A DNA stretch of 64,000 nt from Conexibacter woesei Iso977N (lineage in GTDB: Bacteria > Actinomycetota > Thermoleophilia > Solirubrobacterales > Solirubrobacteraceae). The number at the start of each line of letters is the position of its first letter. Position 1 is the first letter of the stretch. The notes beneath the pieces are model-generated. The model saw only the letters and a program-made list of their open reading frames with translations. It did no database searches and was not told the origin of the DNA. Location of the stretch: positions 930,001 through 994,000 of the forward strand of contig NZ_AUKG01000001.1 of assembly GCF_000424625.1 (NCBI RefSeq), written 5' to 3'. This document shows positions 56,033-64,000 of the stretch, piece by piece. The position numbers and the translations under genes were made by a program.

Positions 56033-58321
56033 TCAGCGGTCGAGCATGCGCTTCAACATCTCCTTGGCCCCGTCCTTGGCCAAGGGGTCGTTCAAGTTCC
56101 CGCACTTGGGGGACTGCACGCACGACGGGCAGCCGGACCTGCACCTGCACTCGGAGATCAACCGGTAGGCGTCGCCGACCAGGCGCTCGAAGCCGATGAA
56201 GCCCTGCTGGGTGATGCCGACGCCGCCGGGGTGGCCGTCGTAGATGAAGATCGTCGGGCCGCCGGTCTGCGGGTGGATGTTGGTGGACAACCCGCCGATG
56301 TCCCAGCGGTCGCACATCGCGAGCAGCGGCAGGACGGCGATCTGCGAGTGCTCGGCGGCGTGGAGCGTTCCCAGGAGCAGCTCCATCGGGAAGTCGTCCT
56401 GCAGCAGGTCGTGGTCGAGCTCATACCAGAGCGCCTGGGTCGAGAACGTGGTCTCGGGCAAGTCCAACACGTTGAGATCAATCGCCTCGTGGTCGGGCAG
56501 CCGCTTGCGCTGGTAGGCGATGACGGTCTCGGCGACCGTGACCATCCCGAACGACAACTTGACGCCCATCGTCTCGCGCTGGTCCAGCAGGCGCTCGATG
56601 TAGGTGTCGGTCTCCTTCTTGGGCTGGGTGTACCAGTTGCCGTTGAAGGGCTCGACCAGCGCGCGCCGCGTCGACAGGTCCAGCTCGGCGACCGAGTACG
56701 AGCGCCCCATGTGCAGGTAGATCGCGCCGTCGTGCACGGTCGTGAACGCGCGCGCCGAGTCGACGGTCCCGAGGATCTCGCCGCCGCTGACGTCGACGAC
56801 CGCGAACGCGTCCGGCGATCCCGACCGCAGCGAGACCCGCGCGGCCGGGTAGTCCTCCGGCCGCCGCAGCGAGAACCCGTTCGCGCGCTCGATCAGCTCG
56901 CCAACGCCGACGAGGTGCTCGCAGTTCGCGCGCGTGCGCGCGCCGAAGAACGCCTCGTCGCGCTCGGGCACGATCGGCCACTCGTGCGCGGCGCAGAGCA
57001 GGTGCGGGTCGTGGATCCGCTCGTTCTCGTAGTTGATGATCGCCGCCTCGACCGGGCGCTCCAGGAACTCGTCCGGGTGGCGGCAGAAGAACTGGTCCAG
57101 CGCGTCCTCGCCGGCGACGTAGACCGCCAGCCCGCGGCCGCGGCGCCCGGCGCGGCCCCACATCTGCTTCAGCGACGCGACCGTCCCCGGGAACGTCACG
57201 ACGACCGCGGCGTCGAGGGCGCCGATGTCGATCCCGAGCTCGAGCGCATCCGTGGTCACGACGGCCAGCAGGTCGCCGCTCACCAGCCGCGCCTCCAGCT
57301 CCCGCCGCTGCTGCGGCGTGTAGCCCGCGCGGTACGGCGCGACCCGGTCGCGCAGCGCCGGATGCGCGTCCGCGAGCTGGTCGGCGACGAGCTTCGCCAC
57401 CAGCTCCACGCCCTTGCGCGACTTGACGAAGCAGATCGTCCGCGCGCCCTTGACCACCAGCGACGTGACCATGTCGGCCGCCTCCGCCATCGCGGAACGG
57501 CGCGTCTGCAGCGCCTCGTCGGTGACCGGCGGGTTCCACATCGCGATCTGCCGCGCCGACCCCGGCGCGCCGTCGCGGTCGACGTGCGCGAAGCCGTCGA
57601 TGCCGGTCAGGTCCTCCGCCAGCTCGACCGGGTTGGCGATCGTCGCGGACGCCATCAGGATCAGCGGCTCGCGCCCCGAGTACGCGACGCACACGCGCCG
57701 CAGCCGCCGCAGGACGTTGCTCACGTGCGACCCGAAGACCCCGCGGTAGACGTGCGCCTCGTCGACCACCACGACGTCCAAGTTCATGAAGAAGTCCGAC
57801 CACGACGCGTGGTTCGGCAGGATCCCGGTGTGCAACATGTCCGGGTTGGTCAGGATCAGGTTCGCGCGCTTGCGGATCGCGCTGCGGTCCTCGCGCTTGG
57901 TGTCGCCGTCGTAGATCGCCGGGCGCACGGAGCGGCCCAGCCGGAACGACGCGATCGCCCGCAGCTGGTCCTGGGCCAGCGCCTTCGTGGGGTAGAGGTA
58001 CAGCGCGCGCGCCGTCGGGACCGAGCACAGCGTGTGCAGTGCCGGGATGTTGAAGCACAACGACTTGCCGGAGGCGGTCCCGGTCGTCACGACGAACGGC
58101 GACCCGGACGCCGCGACCTCGACCGCCTCGGCCTGGTGCGCGTAGAGCTCGGCGATCCCGGCGTCGGTCAACCCCTTCACCAACGACCGGTGCAGCCCCT
58201 CCGGCAGCGGGCGCAGCAGCGGCGCTCGCGCGCCCTCGTAGGCCTGGCGGACCAGGCGCTCGTCCTCGCGCCCGTCGGCGAGCAGCTCCGCCCAGGGTTC
58301 CTGGGAGGCGGTCGTCGCCAC
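56033..58321 (-). CDS. DEAD/DEAH helicase with DUF1998 zinc module, Hrq1/MrfA-like
   Basis: 762 residues, GTG start sharing one base with the stop of the response regulator. SF2 motifs: YAHQAEAV, TTGTASGKSLCF (I), PTKALAQDQ (Ia), LTNPDML, VVVDEAHVY (II), MASATIANP (III), TTDALELGIDIGALD (V), QMWGRAGRRG (VI). The C-terminal DUF1998 region includes IFIYDGHPGGVGI and a four-cysteine cluster in CRCRSGCPSCVQSPKCGN, as in MrfA, a 3'-5' DNA helicase in repair of mitomycin-type damage. Family knowledge suggests DNA crosslink repair. It lies downstream of a signalling pair without a gap. Confidence 0.9.
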   Translation of the reverse strand: MATTASQEPWAELLADGREDERLVRQAYEGARAPLLRPLPEGLHRSLVKGLTDAGIAELYAHQAEAVEVAASGSPFVVTTGTASGKSLCFNIPALHTLCSVPTARALYLYPTKALAQDQLRAIASFRLGRSVRPAIYDGDTKREDRSAIRKRANLILTNPDMLHTGILPNHASWSDFFMNLDVVVVDEAHVYRGVFGSHVSNVLRRLRRVCVAYSGREPLILMASATIANPVELAEDLTGIDGFAHVDRDGAPGSARQIAMWNPPVTDEALQTRRSAMAEAADMVTSLVVKGARTICFVKSRKGVELVAKLVADQLADAHPALRDRVAPYRAGYTPQQRRELEARLVSGDLLAVVTTDALELGIDIGALDAAVVVTFPGTVASLKQMWGRAGRRGRGLAVYVAGEDALDQFFCRHPDEFLERPVEAAIINYENERIHDPHLLCAAHEWPIVPERDEAFFGARTRANCEHLVGVGELIERANGFSLRRPEDYPAARVSLRSGSPDAFAVVDVSGGEILGTVDSARAFTTVHDGAIYLHMGRSYSVAELDLSTRRALVEPFNGNWYTQPKKETDTYIERLLDQRETMGVKLSFGMVTVAETVIAYQRKRLPDHEAIDLNVLDLPETTFSTQALWYELDHDLLQDDFPMELLLGTLHAAEHSQIAVLPLLAMCDRWDIGGLSTNIHPQTGGPTIFIYDGHPGGVGITQQGFIGFERLVGDAYRLISECRCRSGCPSCVQSPKCGNLNDPLAKDGAKEMLKRMLDR

Positions 58322-58761
58322 TAGGCGCTGGCCGGGAGCCGCGCGACGCGCAGCCAGAACTCCCGGAACGCGCGGACCGTGTCGAGGTAGCTCGTGAACG
58401 CCGTCGGCTTCGTCACGAAGCTCGACGCGTGCAGGTCGTAGGCCTTGTCGACGTCCGTCGGCGTGGTCGACGTGGTGAACACCACGACCGGCAGCCGCCG
58501 CAGGCGCGGGTCGACGTCCTCGCGCAGCGCGCGCAGGACCTCGAAGCCGCCCATGCGCGGGAGGTTGAGGTCCAGGACCACGAGGTCAGGGTGCGCGGCG
58601 CCGGCGAACTCGCCCTCGCGGCGCAGGAACGACAGCGCGTCCTCGCCGTGGCGGACGACGTCGAGCGCGATGTCGGGCTCGGTGTCCGAGAGCGCCTCGC
58701 GCAGCAGCTCGATGTCCGACTCGCTGTCCTCGACGACGAGCAGTCGCTGGAGCGGCGTCAT
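58321..58761 (-). CDS. Single-domain response regulator, Rcp1-like
   Basis: 146 residues from ATG at 58761, overlapping the kinase stop by ATGA. The receiver has LLVVEDSESD, the phosphoacceptor in DLVVLDLNLPRMGGFEVL near 64, VVVFTTSTTPTD and FVTKP. No output domain. This form, with the extra TTPTDVDKAYDLHASSF segment, is typical of Rcp1/CheY-like regulators paired with phytochrome-like or CHASE kinases. Very likely the partner of the adjacent kinase. Confidence 0.9.
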   Translation of the reverse strand: MTPLQRLLVVEDSESDIELLREALSDTEPDIALDVVRHGEDALSFLRREGEFAGAAHPDLVVLDLNLPRMGGFEVLRALREDVDPRLRRLPVVVFTTSTTPTDVDKAYDLHASSFVTKPTAFTSYLDTVRAFREFWLRVARLPASA

Positions 58762-60575
58762 GTCCTGGTCTCTCCTTGCAGCGTGACGATGAACGTGGAG
58801 CCCTCGCCGGGGGTCGACTCGACCCGGACGGTGCCGCCGTTCGCTTCGACGATCTTCTTGACGATGGCCAGGCCCATCCCGGTCCCAGGGTACTCCTCGG
58901 CCGTGTGCAGCCGCTGGAACAGGCCGAACACGCGCTCGCGGTGGTGCGGCTCGATCCCGATCCCGTTGTCGCTGATCGCCAGCTCCCAGCCGCCGTTGCC
59001 GTCCCGCGCGGCGCTGGCCCGGACCACCGGAGCGACGCCGGGGCGCCGGTACTTCAGCCCGTTGCCGATCAGGTTCTGCAACATGGAGGTCATCTCGCGC
59101 GGGCGCGCGCGCACGGTGGGCAGCTCGCTGCGCTGCACCGTCGCGCCCGCGTCGTCGATCGCGTGGCGGAGGTTGGCGACCGCCAGGTCCCACGCGTCGT
59201 CCAGCGCGACCGCCGCGGCCGCGCGCTCGTCGTCGCCGGCGCTGCCCGTGCGCGAGTACTCCAGCAGGTCGCTGATCAGGTGCGACATGCGCTCGGCGGC
59301 GTCGGAGACGAAGCCCAGCCACGACTTCGCCCTGTCGTCGAGCGCGTCGCCCGCGCGCGAGCCGAGCAGCCCGGTGTAGGACGTGATCGTCCGCAGCGGC
59401 TCCTGGAGGTCGTGCGACGCGAGGTAGGCGAAGTGCTCCAGCTCCTCGTTGGAGGCCTTCAGCTGCTCCTCGCGCTCGCGCAGCTCGACGGTCATGTCCT
59501 CCGCCAGCGCGACCGCGCGGCGGCGCGACGTCGCGAGCGTGCGCAGCAGCGCCGCGGCCAGCAGCGCGACGAGGATCCCGGCGATCCCGATCAGCCACGG
59601 CACCGCGCGCTCGCCCGAGGACAGCGACGAGCCGGGGCGCGTGTAGGCGATCGCCCAGCGGCGCCCGGCGACCTCCAGCGTCTCCACGTGTGTGTGGGCG
59701 CTGTTGCTGATGTCCTTGCCGCGCTTGTCGGGGCGCAGGTCGAACGCGACCGCGCGCGGGGTGATCGGCGTGCCCGCCGGGACCGTCGCCGACGGGCCCT
59801 GGTCGTAGACCTCGACCCGGGCGCCGTCCATCGGCCCGAGGATCCCGCGCAGCAGGTTGTCGATCCGGAACGCGGCGTAGACGACGCCGGCCCAGCGGCG
59901 CGGCTCGCCGGTGCGCGGCGGCCCGCCGTAGACCGGGACGAACAGGTCGATGCCCAGCGACTCGCCGCCGGTCTGGACCAGCTCGATCGGCGCGGTCGAC
60001 GCGGGGTCGCCGGTCTGGCGCGCGAGCAGCGCGGCGGTGCGGCGCCTGGGCTCGCTGAGGAAGTTCAGCCCGAACGCGCGGCCGTTGCCGGGCGGCGGCT
60101 CGAGGTGGTCGACGATCAGCGCCTCGGACTCGGCGGCACCGAGCTTCGGGTAGGGCCGGAACGGGCCGTAGCCCCTCAACCTGGAGGCCTTGATCGCCGC
60201 GCGCGTGCGGCGCGTGTAGTCCGGGATCCCGGCGCGCGGGACGTAGGACGCCGAGCCGATCACCTGCACGCCCGGGAAGCGCCTGGCGATGTCCTGGTCG
60301 GCGAAGTAGTCGTGGAACTCGCGGTAGGACACCGTGTTGCTCGCCGCGTACAGGCCGGCCGCGCCGCGCAGGACCTGGCCGTAGTCGTCCATGCGCCGGT
60401 CGATCGCCGCGACCGCGTCCTGCGCGTCGCCGGTCAGCTGCTCGCGCTGGCGGTCGTGGACGTGGCGCGCGGCCGTGTAGGTCGCGACGGCGGTCAGCAG
60501 CAGCAGGGCGGCGAGCAGGACGGCGGGCGCCATCCGCGTGAGCGCGCTCGGCGACTGCGGGTCACGCGCCGGCAT
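58758..60575 (-). CDS. CHASE-domain sensor histidine kinase
   Basis: 605 residues. A membrane helix (about 15-36) and a second (about 325-345) bracket an extracellular CHASE domain (about 60-290) with YGQVLRGAAGLYAASNTVSYREFHDYF and RFPGVQVIGSASYVPR. A coiled linker leads to the HisKA region with SNEELEHFAYLASHDLQEPLRTITSYTGLL, His near 388, and an ATPase domain with LIGNGLKYR, AISDNGIGI, and GTGMGLAIVKKIVEANGG. CHASE domains sense small external ligands. The start overlaps the end of gpsA by 14 bp and the stop overlaps the response regulator. Confidence 0.92.
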   Translation of the reverse strand: MPARDPQSPSALTRMAPAVLLAALLLLTAVATYTAARHVHDRQREQLTGDAQDAVAAIDRRMDDYGQVLRGAAGLYAASNTVSYREFHDYFADQDIARRFPGVQVIGSASYVPRAGIPDYTRRTRAAIKASRLRGYGPFRPYPKLGAAESEALIVDHLEPPPGNGRAFGLNFLSEPRRRTAALLARQTGDPASTAPIELVQTGGESLGIDLFVPVYGGPPRTGEPRRWAGVVYAAFRIDNLLRGILGPMDGARVEVYDQGPSATVPAGTPITPRAVAFDLRPDKRGKDISNSAHTHVETLEVAGRRWAIAYTRPGSSLSSGERAVPWLIGIAGILVALLAAALLRTLATSRRRAVALAEDMTVELREREEQLKASNEELEHFAYLASHDLQEPLRTITSYTGLLGSRAGDALDDRAKSWLGFVSDAAERMSHLISDLLEYSRTGSAGDDERAAAAVALDDAWDLAVANLRHAIDDAGATVQRSELPTVRARPREMTSMLQNLIGNGLKYRRPGVAPVVRASAARDGNGGWELAISDNGIGIEPHHRERVFGLFQRLHTAEEYPGTGMGLAIVKKIVEANGGTVRVESTPGEGSTFIVTLQGETRT

Positions 60576-61683
60576 CGGCCTCCTCGGAGCGGCCGCCGCC
60601 GAAGCGCTCGCGCATGCGGACCCAGAAGCCGGGCCGCTCGGGGCGGCGCGGGCGCCAGCGCGCGGGCGGCGGGACGGTCGTCCGGACGAGCGCGACCCAG
60701 TCGTCGAGCGGCAGCTCGCCGCGCGTCAGCAGCGCCAGCCCGCTCGTCACCGGGGCTTCCACACCATGCTGCTCCAGCGCGTGGGCGAGCAGCGGGACGC
60801 CCTCCATCGCCTCGACCGCCTGGCCGATCCGCTCCGGGATCTCGGCGGCCGGGACGCCGTCGGCCAGCAGCTCGCCGGCCCTGCGGTTGCGCGACTGCGG
60901 CGCGAGCGCGGTCGCGACGAGGTCGCCGGTCCCGGCCAGGCCGATGAACGACTCCGGCCGCGCGCCGAGGCCCTCGGCGAACCGCCAGACCTCGGCGAAG
61001 ATGTGGCCCGCCGCGGCGCCCGCGGCGTTCAGGCCCTGGCGCTCGGTCGCGCCCGCGGCCAGCGCGGCGGCGTTCTTGGCGGCACCCGCCAGCTCGACGC
61101 CGACCGGGTCGTTGGACGCCTCGCAGACGACGCCGGCCTTCTGGAAGAACGACGCGAGCGCCAGCGCGAGCGCCTCGTCGGCGCTGGCCGCGACCAGGCC
61201 CGCGCCCTCGTGGACCATCTCGGCCGCGTGCGCGGGACCGCCGACGCAGGCGACGCGGTCGGCGCCGAACTGCGCGGCGAGGCGCACCGTCGGCGGCGTG
61301 CCCTGCGGCGGCACGAGGCCCTTGGCGAGCGAGACGACCGCGGCGCGCCGCGGCAGCCCGGCGGCGGGCAGGCCGGAGATCACGGCCTCCAGGCCCTTCG
61401 ACGGGACCGCGAGCAGGACGTAGTCCGCGCGCGCCAACCCGGCGCCGACGGCCTCGATCCGGAGGTTCTGCGGCAGCTTCACGCCCGGCAGGTAGGCCTG
61501 GTTCTCGCGGTCGGCGACGAGCCGGTCGGCCTGCTCCTGCGTGCGCGCCTGCAGCGTCGTCCGGACGCCGCCGCGCGCGAGCAGCACGGCGATCGCGGTC
61601 CCGAACGAGCCCGCGCCGACGACCACGGCGCGGCGGGCGCCGGGCGTGGGAAGCGAGAGCGACGGCCGGGGGCGGTCGGGCAT
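60562..61683 (-). CDS. gpsA: NAD(P)-dependent glycerol-3-phosphate dehydrogenase
   Basis: 373 residues. N-terminal Rossmann fold with VVVGAGSFGTAIAVLLARGG (about 20-38), VPSKGLEAVI and SLAKGL; the C-terminal helical domain has GPAHAAEMVHEG, NAAALAAGATE and GLAGTGDLVATA with the catalytic Lys near AGAAKNAAAL. It makes sn-glycerol-3-phosphate from dihydroxyacetone phosphate for phospholipid synthesis. The C-terminus extends about 35 residues beyond the usual end with a basic, Gly/Arg-rich tail (RWRPRRPERPGFW). First gene of the chain gpsA-kinase-regulator-helicase. Confidence 0.92.
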   Translation of the reverse strand: MPDRPRPSLSLPTPGARRAVVVGAGSFGTAIAVLLARGGVRTTLQARTQEQADRLVADRENQAYLPGVKLPQNLRIEAVGAGLARADYVLLAVPSKGLEAVISGLPAAGLPRRAAVVSLAKGLVPPQGTPPTVRLAAQFGADRVACVGGPAHAAEMVHEGAGLVAASADEALALALASFFQKAGVVCEASNDPVGVELAGAAKNAAALAAGATERQGLNAAGAAAGHIFAEVWRFAEGLGARPESFIGLAGTGDLVATALAPQSRNRRAGELLADGVPAAEIPERIGQAVEAMEGVPLLAHALEQHGVEAPVTSGLALLTRGELPLDDWVALVRTTVPPPARWRPRRPERPGFWVRMRERFGGGRSEEADAGA

Positions 61684-61795
61684 CGCCCGCGAGCCTAGTT
61701 GGCGGGCGCGCGGGACGGCACCGTCGGTGCGCCACGTGGGACGCGGGCGCCCCGGCTGGGCTCAATGGCTGAGACGTCCGGCCGATGACAAGGGC

Positions 61796-62968
61796 ATGGA
61801 GCGCGCCAGGGCAGGGCTCGAGCGCCGCAGCCGCGTGGCCGGCGTCGGTCGCTCAGCCCATGCGGATGCGGTGACGGCCGGCCGAGAGGCCGCGCTCGCC
61901 GCGCTGCGCGCGTGCTCCGACTCCGTTGGTGCGCAGCTGCTGCTGGTCTTCGCCTCCGGGTCCTACGACGCGCGCGCCCTGGCCGGCGAGGTCGCCGAGG
62001 TCGCGGCCGGGCTGCCGGTCGTCGGCTGCACATCGGCGGGCGAGATCGCGCTCGACGGCCCGACGCGCGACGCGGTCGTCGTGATCGCGCTGGGCGGCGA
62101 GGGGCTCTCCTTCTCGGTGACCGCCGTCAACGCGGCCGACGACCCGCGCGACGCGGGCGCGCGCGCCGCGGCCTGCATCGGCGACGTCGCCGACCGCGAG
62201 CACCAGGTCTTGATGTTGTTGTCCGACGGACCGGCCGAGCGCCAGCCCGAGCTGGTCCGGGGCGCGTACTCGGTCGCCGGCGCCGGCGTGCCGCTCGTCG
62301 GTGGCGTCGGTGGCAGTCCCGACAGGGGCGGCGTCCCGGCGCTGATCTACGGCGGCGCGGTCCTGACCGACGCGGTGATCGGCGTCGCGATCGGCTCCGA
62401 CGCGCCGATCGGCGTCGGCGTCCGCCACGGCTGGCGTCCGGTCGGCGACCCGATGCTCGTCACGCGCGCCTGCGCGGACCGAGTGCATGAACTTGACGGC
62501 CGCCCGGCGGCCGACGTCTACCGGGAGCGCCTCGGCGGCTTCCAGCCCTATGAGGTGACCTTGCAGCACCCGCTCGGCATGCAGCGCCGCGACGGCGAGG
62601 CCCACGTGCGGTTCGTCGGCGACGACGACGCGCCGGACCGCTCGCTGGACGCCGCGATCCCAGCGGGCAGCATGGTGTGGTTGATGGCCGCCGACGGCGA
62701 CTCGGTCCGCGACGCGGCCGACGCCGCCTGCCTGGAGGCGCTGGAGGCCTTGGACGGCGAGGCGCCGCGCGCGCTGATCGTCTTCGACTGCAACGCGCGC
62801 CTGCAGGCGCTCGGCGCCGAGGGCGCGGCGGACGAGGTCGCGCTGATCGCCTCGCACGCGGGCGACGACGCGGCCGTCGGCGGGCTCTACACCTGGGGCG
62901 AGATCGCGCGCGTGCGCGGGTCGGCCGGGTTCCACCAGCAGACGCTCGTCGTCCTGGCGCTGGCATGA
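61796..62968 (+). CDS. FIST domain sensory protein
   Basis: 390 residues. FIST_N (about 20-200): LLLVFASGSYDARALAGEVAEVAAGLPVVGCTSAGEI is the hallmark start. FIST_C (about 210-370) ends ALIASHAGDDAAVGGLYTWGEIARVRGSAGFHQQT, also canonical. No transmembrane segment or effector domain, so this is a stand-alone small-molecule sensor, perhaps for amino-acid-like ligands. The stop overlaps the following gene as ATGA, implying that the two products work together. Divergent from gpsA across 112 bp. Confidence 0.9.
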   Translation: MERARAGLERRSRVAGVGRSAHADAVTAGREAALAALRACSDSVGAQLLLVFASGSYDARALAGEVAEVAAGLPVVGCTSAGEIALDGPTRDAVVVIALGGEGLSFSVTAVNAADDPRDAGARAAACIGDVADREHQVLMLLSDGPAERQPELVRGAYSVAGAGVPLVGGVGGSPDRGGVPALIYGGAVLTDAVIGVAIGSDAPIGVGVRHGWRPVGDPMLVTRACADRVHELDGRPAADVYRERLGGFQPYEVTLQHPLGMQRRDGEAHVRFVGDDDAPDRSLDAAIPAGSMVWLMAADGDSVRDAADAACLEALEALDGEAPRALIVFDCNARLQALGAEGAADEVALIASHAGDDAAVGGLYTWGEIARVRGSAGFHQQTLVVLALA

Positions 62969-64000
62969 GCGACGCGGCTTCCAGCTGGGCGCCGCAGCAG
63001 CTCGCCGAGTTCCTCGGCGCGGTCTCGCGCGGCACGGCCGACGAGGCCGGCGCGGCGCTGGCGGGCGTCGAGCGCGCGGCGGAGGCCGTCGAGGCCGAAT
63101 GCGCAGCATTGGTGCGCGGTGGCGCGGTCGTCGCGTCGATCGGTTGGCCGCGCTTCGACGTCCCGGAACGGCAACTTGGTGTGGTCGCTCGCGCGGGCGA
63201 GGGCGTCGTCACGGTCCCGGGCTCCGGGCCGACGGCGGCGGTCGCGGTCGCGCTGGACGACGACGAGGACGACGCGGCGCTGGTCGTCGCGCGCGTCGGC
63301 GCGCCGCTCACCTTCGAGGAGCGGACGCTGCTGCGCGGGATGGCGACCGGGCTGGCGCTGACGCTGCGGCTGCTGCGCACGATCGCCGCCGAGCGCGGGC
63401 TGCGCACGCGCGCCGACCGTGCGGCGGCCGAGAACGTCCGGTTGTTGGACACCTTGCGCACGCGCCAGCGCGTGCTGGAGGCGATGGCGAGGATCCAGCG
63501 CGCGATCTCGCGGCGCGAGCCGCTGCAGGGCGTGCTGGAGACGATCGTCGCCGCCGCGGGCGAGCTGCTCGGCGACGACGCGCCGGCGCTGCTGCTGATC
63601 GACCCGGACGCTCCGGGCTGGGTCAACCTCGCCGCGCACCGCGGCTACGACGAGCTGCTGGCGCTGCCCGGCTGCCGTGGCGGGCGTCAACGTGTAGGGG
63701 TCGGCATCACCGGCCGCGCCGTGGCCGAGGACCGGCTGGTCGTCGTCGAGGGGCAGCAGTCGTCGGACGCGTTCGGGCCGTTGAAGGACCACGGGCTGCA
63801 GGCCGCGATGGCTGCGCCGGTGCACGAGGACGGGCGCGTGATCGGCGCGTTGTTGTTGTCGTCGTTCCGGCCGGGTCGCATGTTCACGCGGGCCGAGCAG
63901 GACATGTTGTCGTCCTTCGCGGAGCACGCGTCGCTGGCGCTGACCGACGCGCGGCGCGTGGACACCATGTTGCACCAAGCGCTACATGATGCTTTGACGG
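62965..64000 (+). CDS. GAF-domain sensor, probably a GGDEF diguanylate cyclase, 3' end beyond window
   Basis: The first 345 codons are visible; the frame is open to the right edge. Residues about 1-150 include an acidic first domain and a coiled coil (LRTRADRAAAENVRLLDTLRTRQRVLEAMARIQRAI). A GAF domain follows (about 175-330): VGITGRAVAEDRLVVVEG, MAAPVHEDGRVIGALLL and LSSFAEHASLALTDARR are typical. The last visible residues are MLHQALHDALT, which in many proteins leads straight into LPNR and GGDEF. The gene starts in an ATGA overlap with the FIST gene, suggesting a ligand-sensing, c-di-GMP-producing pair. Confidence 0.75.
   Translation, partial: MSDAASSWAPQQLAEFLGAVSRGTADEAGAALAGVERAAEAVEAECAALVRGGAVVASIGWPRFDVPERQLGVVARAGEGVVTVPGSGPTAAVAVALDDDEDDAALVVARVGAPLTFEERTLLRGMATGLALTLRLLRTIAAERGLRTRADRAAAENVRLLDTLRTRQRVLEAMARIQRAISRREPLQGVLETIVAAAGELLGDDAPALLLIDPDAPGWVNLAAHRGYDELLALPGCRGGRQRVGVGITGRAVAEDRLVVVEGQQSSDAFGPLKDHGLQAAMAAPVHEDGRVIGALLLSSFRPGRMFTRAEQDMLSSFAEHASLALTDARRVDTMLHQALHDALT

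Overview
The window is very GC-rich, gene-dense bacterial chromosome with short intergenic gaps, many ATGA/GTGA start-stop overlaps and frequent GTG starts. Gene content (F420-type luciferase-like oxidoreductase, DUF6131 and DUF6458 mini-membrane proteins, ECF41 sigma factor, rifampin phosphotransferase with a RAE-like palindrome, many Ala/Gly-rich secreted proteins) points to an actinobacterium, most likely Thermoleophilia/Solirubrobacterales. That placement is inference; there is no rRNA here to confirm it.

1-7.2 kb: lysine 5,6-aminomutase genes (kamD, kamE and the start of a kamB-like P-loop reactivase gene), then a divergent ArgS-like paralogue whose KMSK-type loop is degenerate, then an aldo/keto reductase plus F420-type oxidoreductase pair divergent from a TetR gene, with two matching 17-bp palindromes between them. 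7.2-19.9 kb: an HD-GYP protein fused to five large extracellular repeats, a HupE/UreJ membrane protein, a lipoprotein, a secreted purple-acid-phosphatase-like enzyme ending in a strong terminator, a four-gene operon of secreted beta-rich proteins (DUF916-like), and a peptide-type ABC binding protein. 19.9-36.1 kb: a rifampin phosphotransferase downstream of MarR with a RAE-like palindrome, an ECF41/SnoaL/YceI group, AraC, GNAT, pyridoxamine-oxidase-like, cupin and aldo/keto reductase genes, an OmpR-type two-component pair, a membrane cytochrome c, a frameshifted sigma factor with repeated LPPGQAK motifs, a receiver protein and an aminoglycoside-phosphotransferase-like kinase.

36.3-50.7 kb is a genomic island. 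An intact tRNA-Phe(GAA) lies at its right end and a 38-bp exact copy of the tRNA 3' part lies at its left end, as expected from integration into the tRNA 3' end. No integrase is visible. All confident cargo except one small hypothetical gene looks like nucleic-acid defence: an Mrr-like nuclease with its small partner; a RecB-like nuclease/RNase-H/UPF1-type helicase with an ADP-ribosyltransferase-like partner; and, divergently, a four-gene overlapping operon of DnaQ-type exonuclease-TerB, TerB_N/TerB/TerB_C membrane protein, DUF2791 (BREX-type) ATPase and Lhr/BrxH-like helicase. This cassette has BREX-like parts but no methylase, PglZ, BrxC-size ATPase or Lon/BrxL, and is the best candidate for a poorly described defence system.

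50.7-64 kb: a DUF3352-like membrane protein with an abrupt codon-use change, a secreted penicillin-acylase-family enzyme, an M23 peptidase, then a tightly overlapping chain gpsA - CHASE histidine kinase - response regulator - Hrq1/MrfA-like helicase, and finally a FIST sensor overlapping a GAF protein whose last residues look like the start of a GGDEF domain. The HD-GYP protein and this probable cyclase suggest c-di-GMP signalling.
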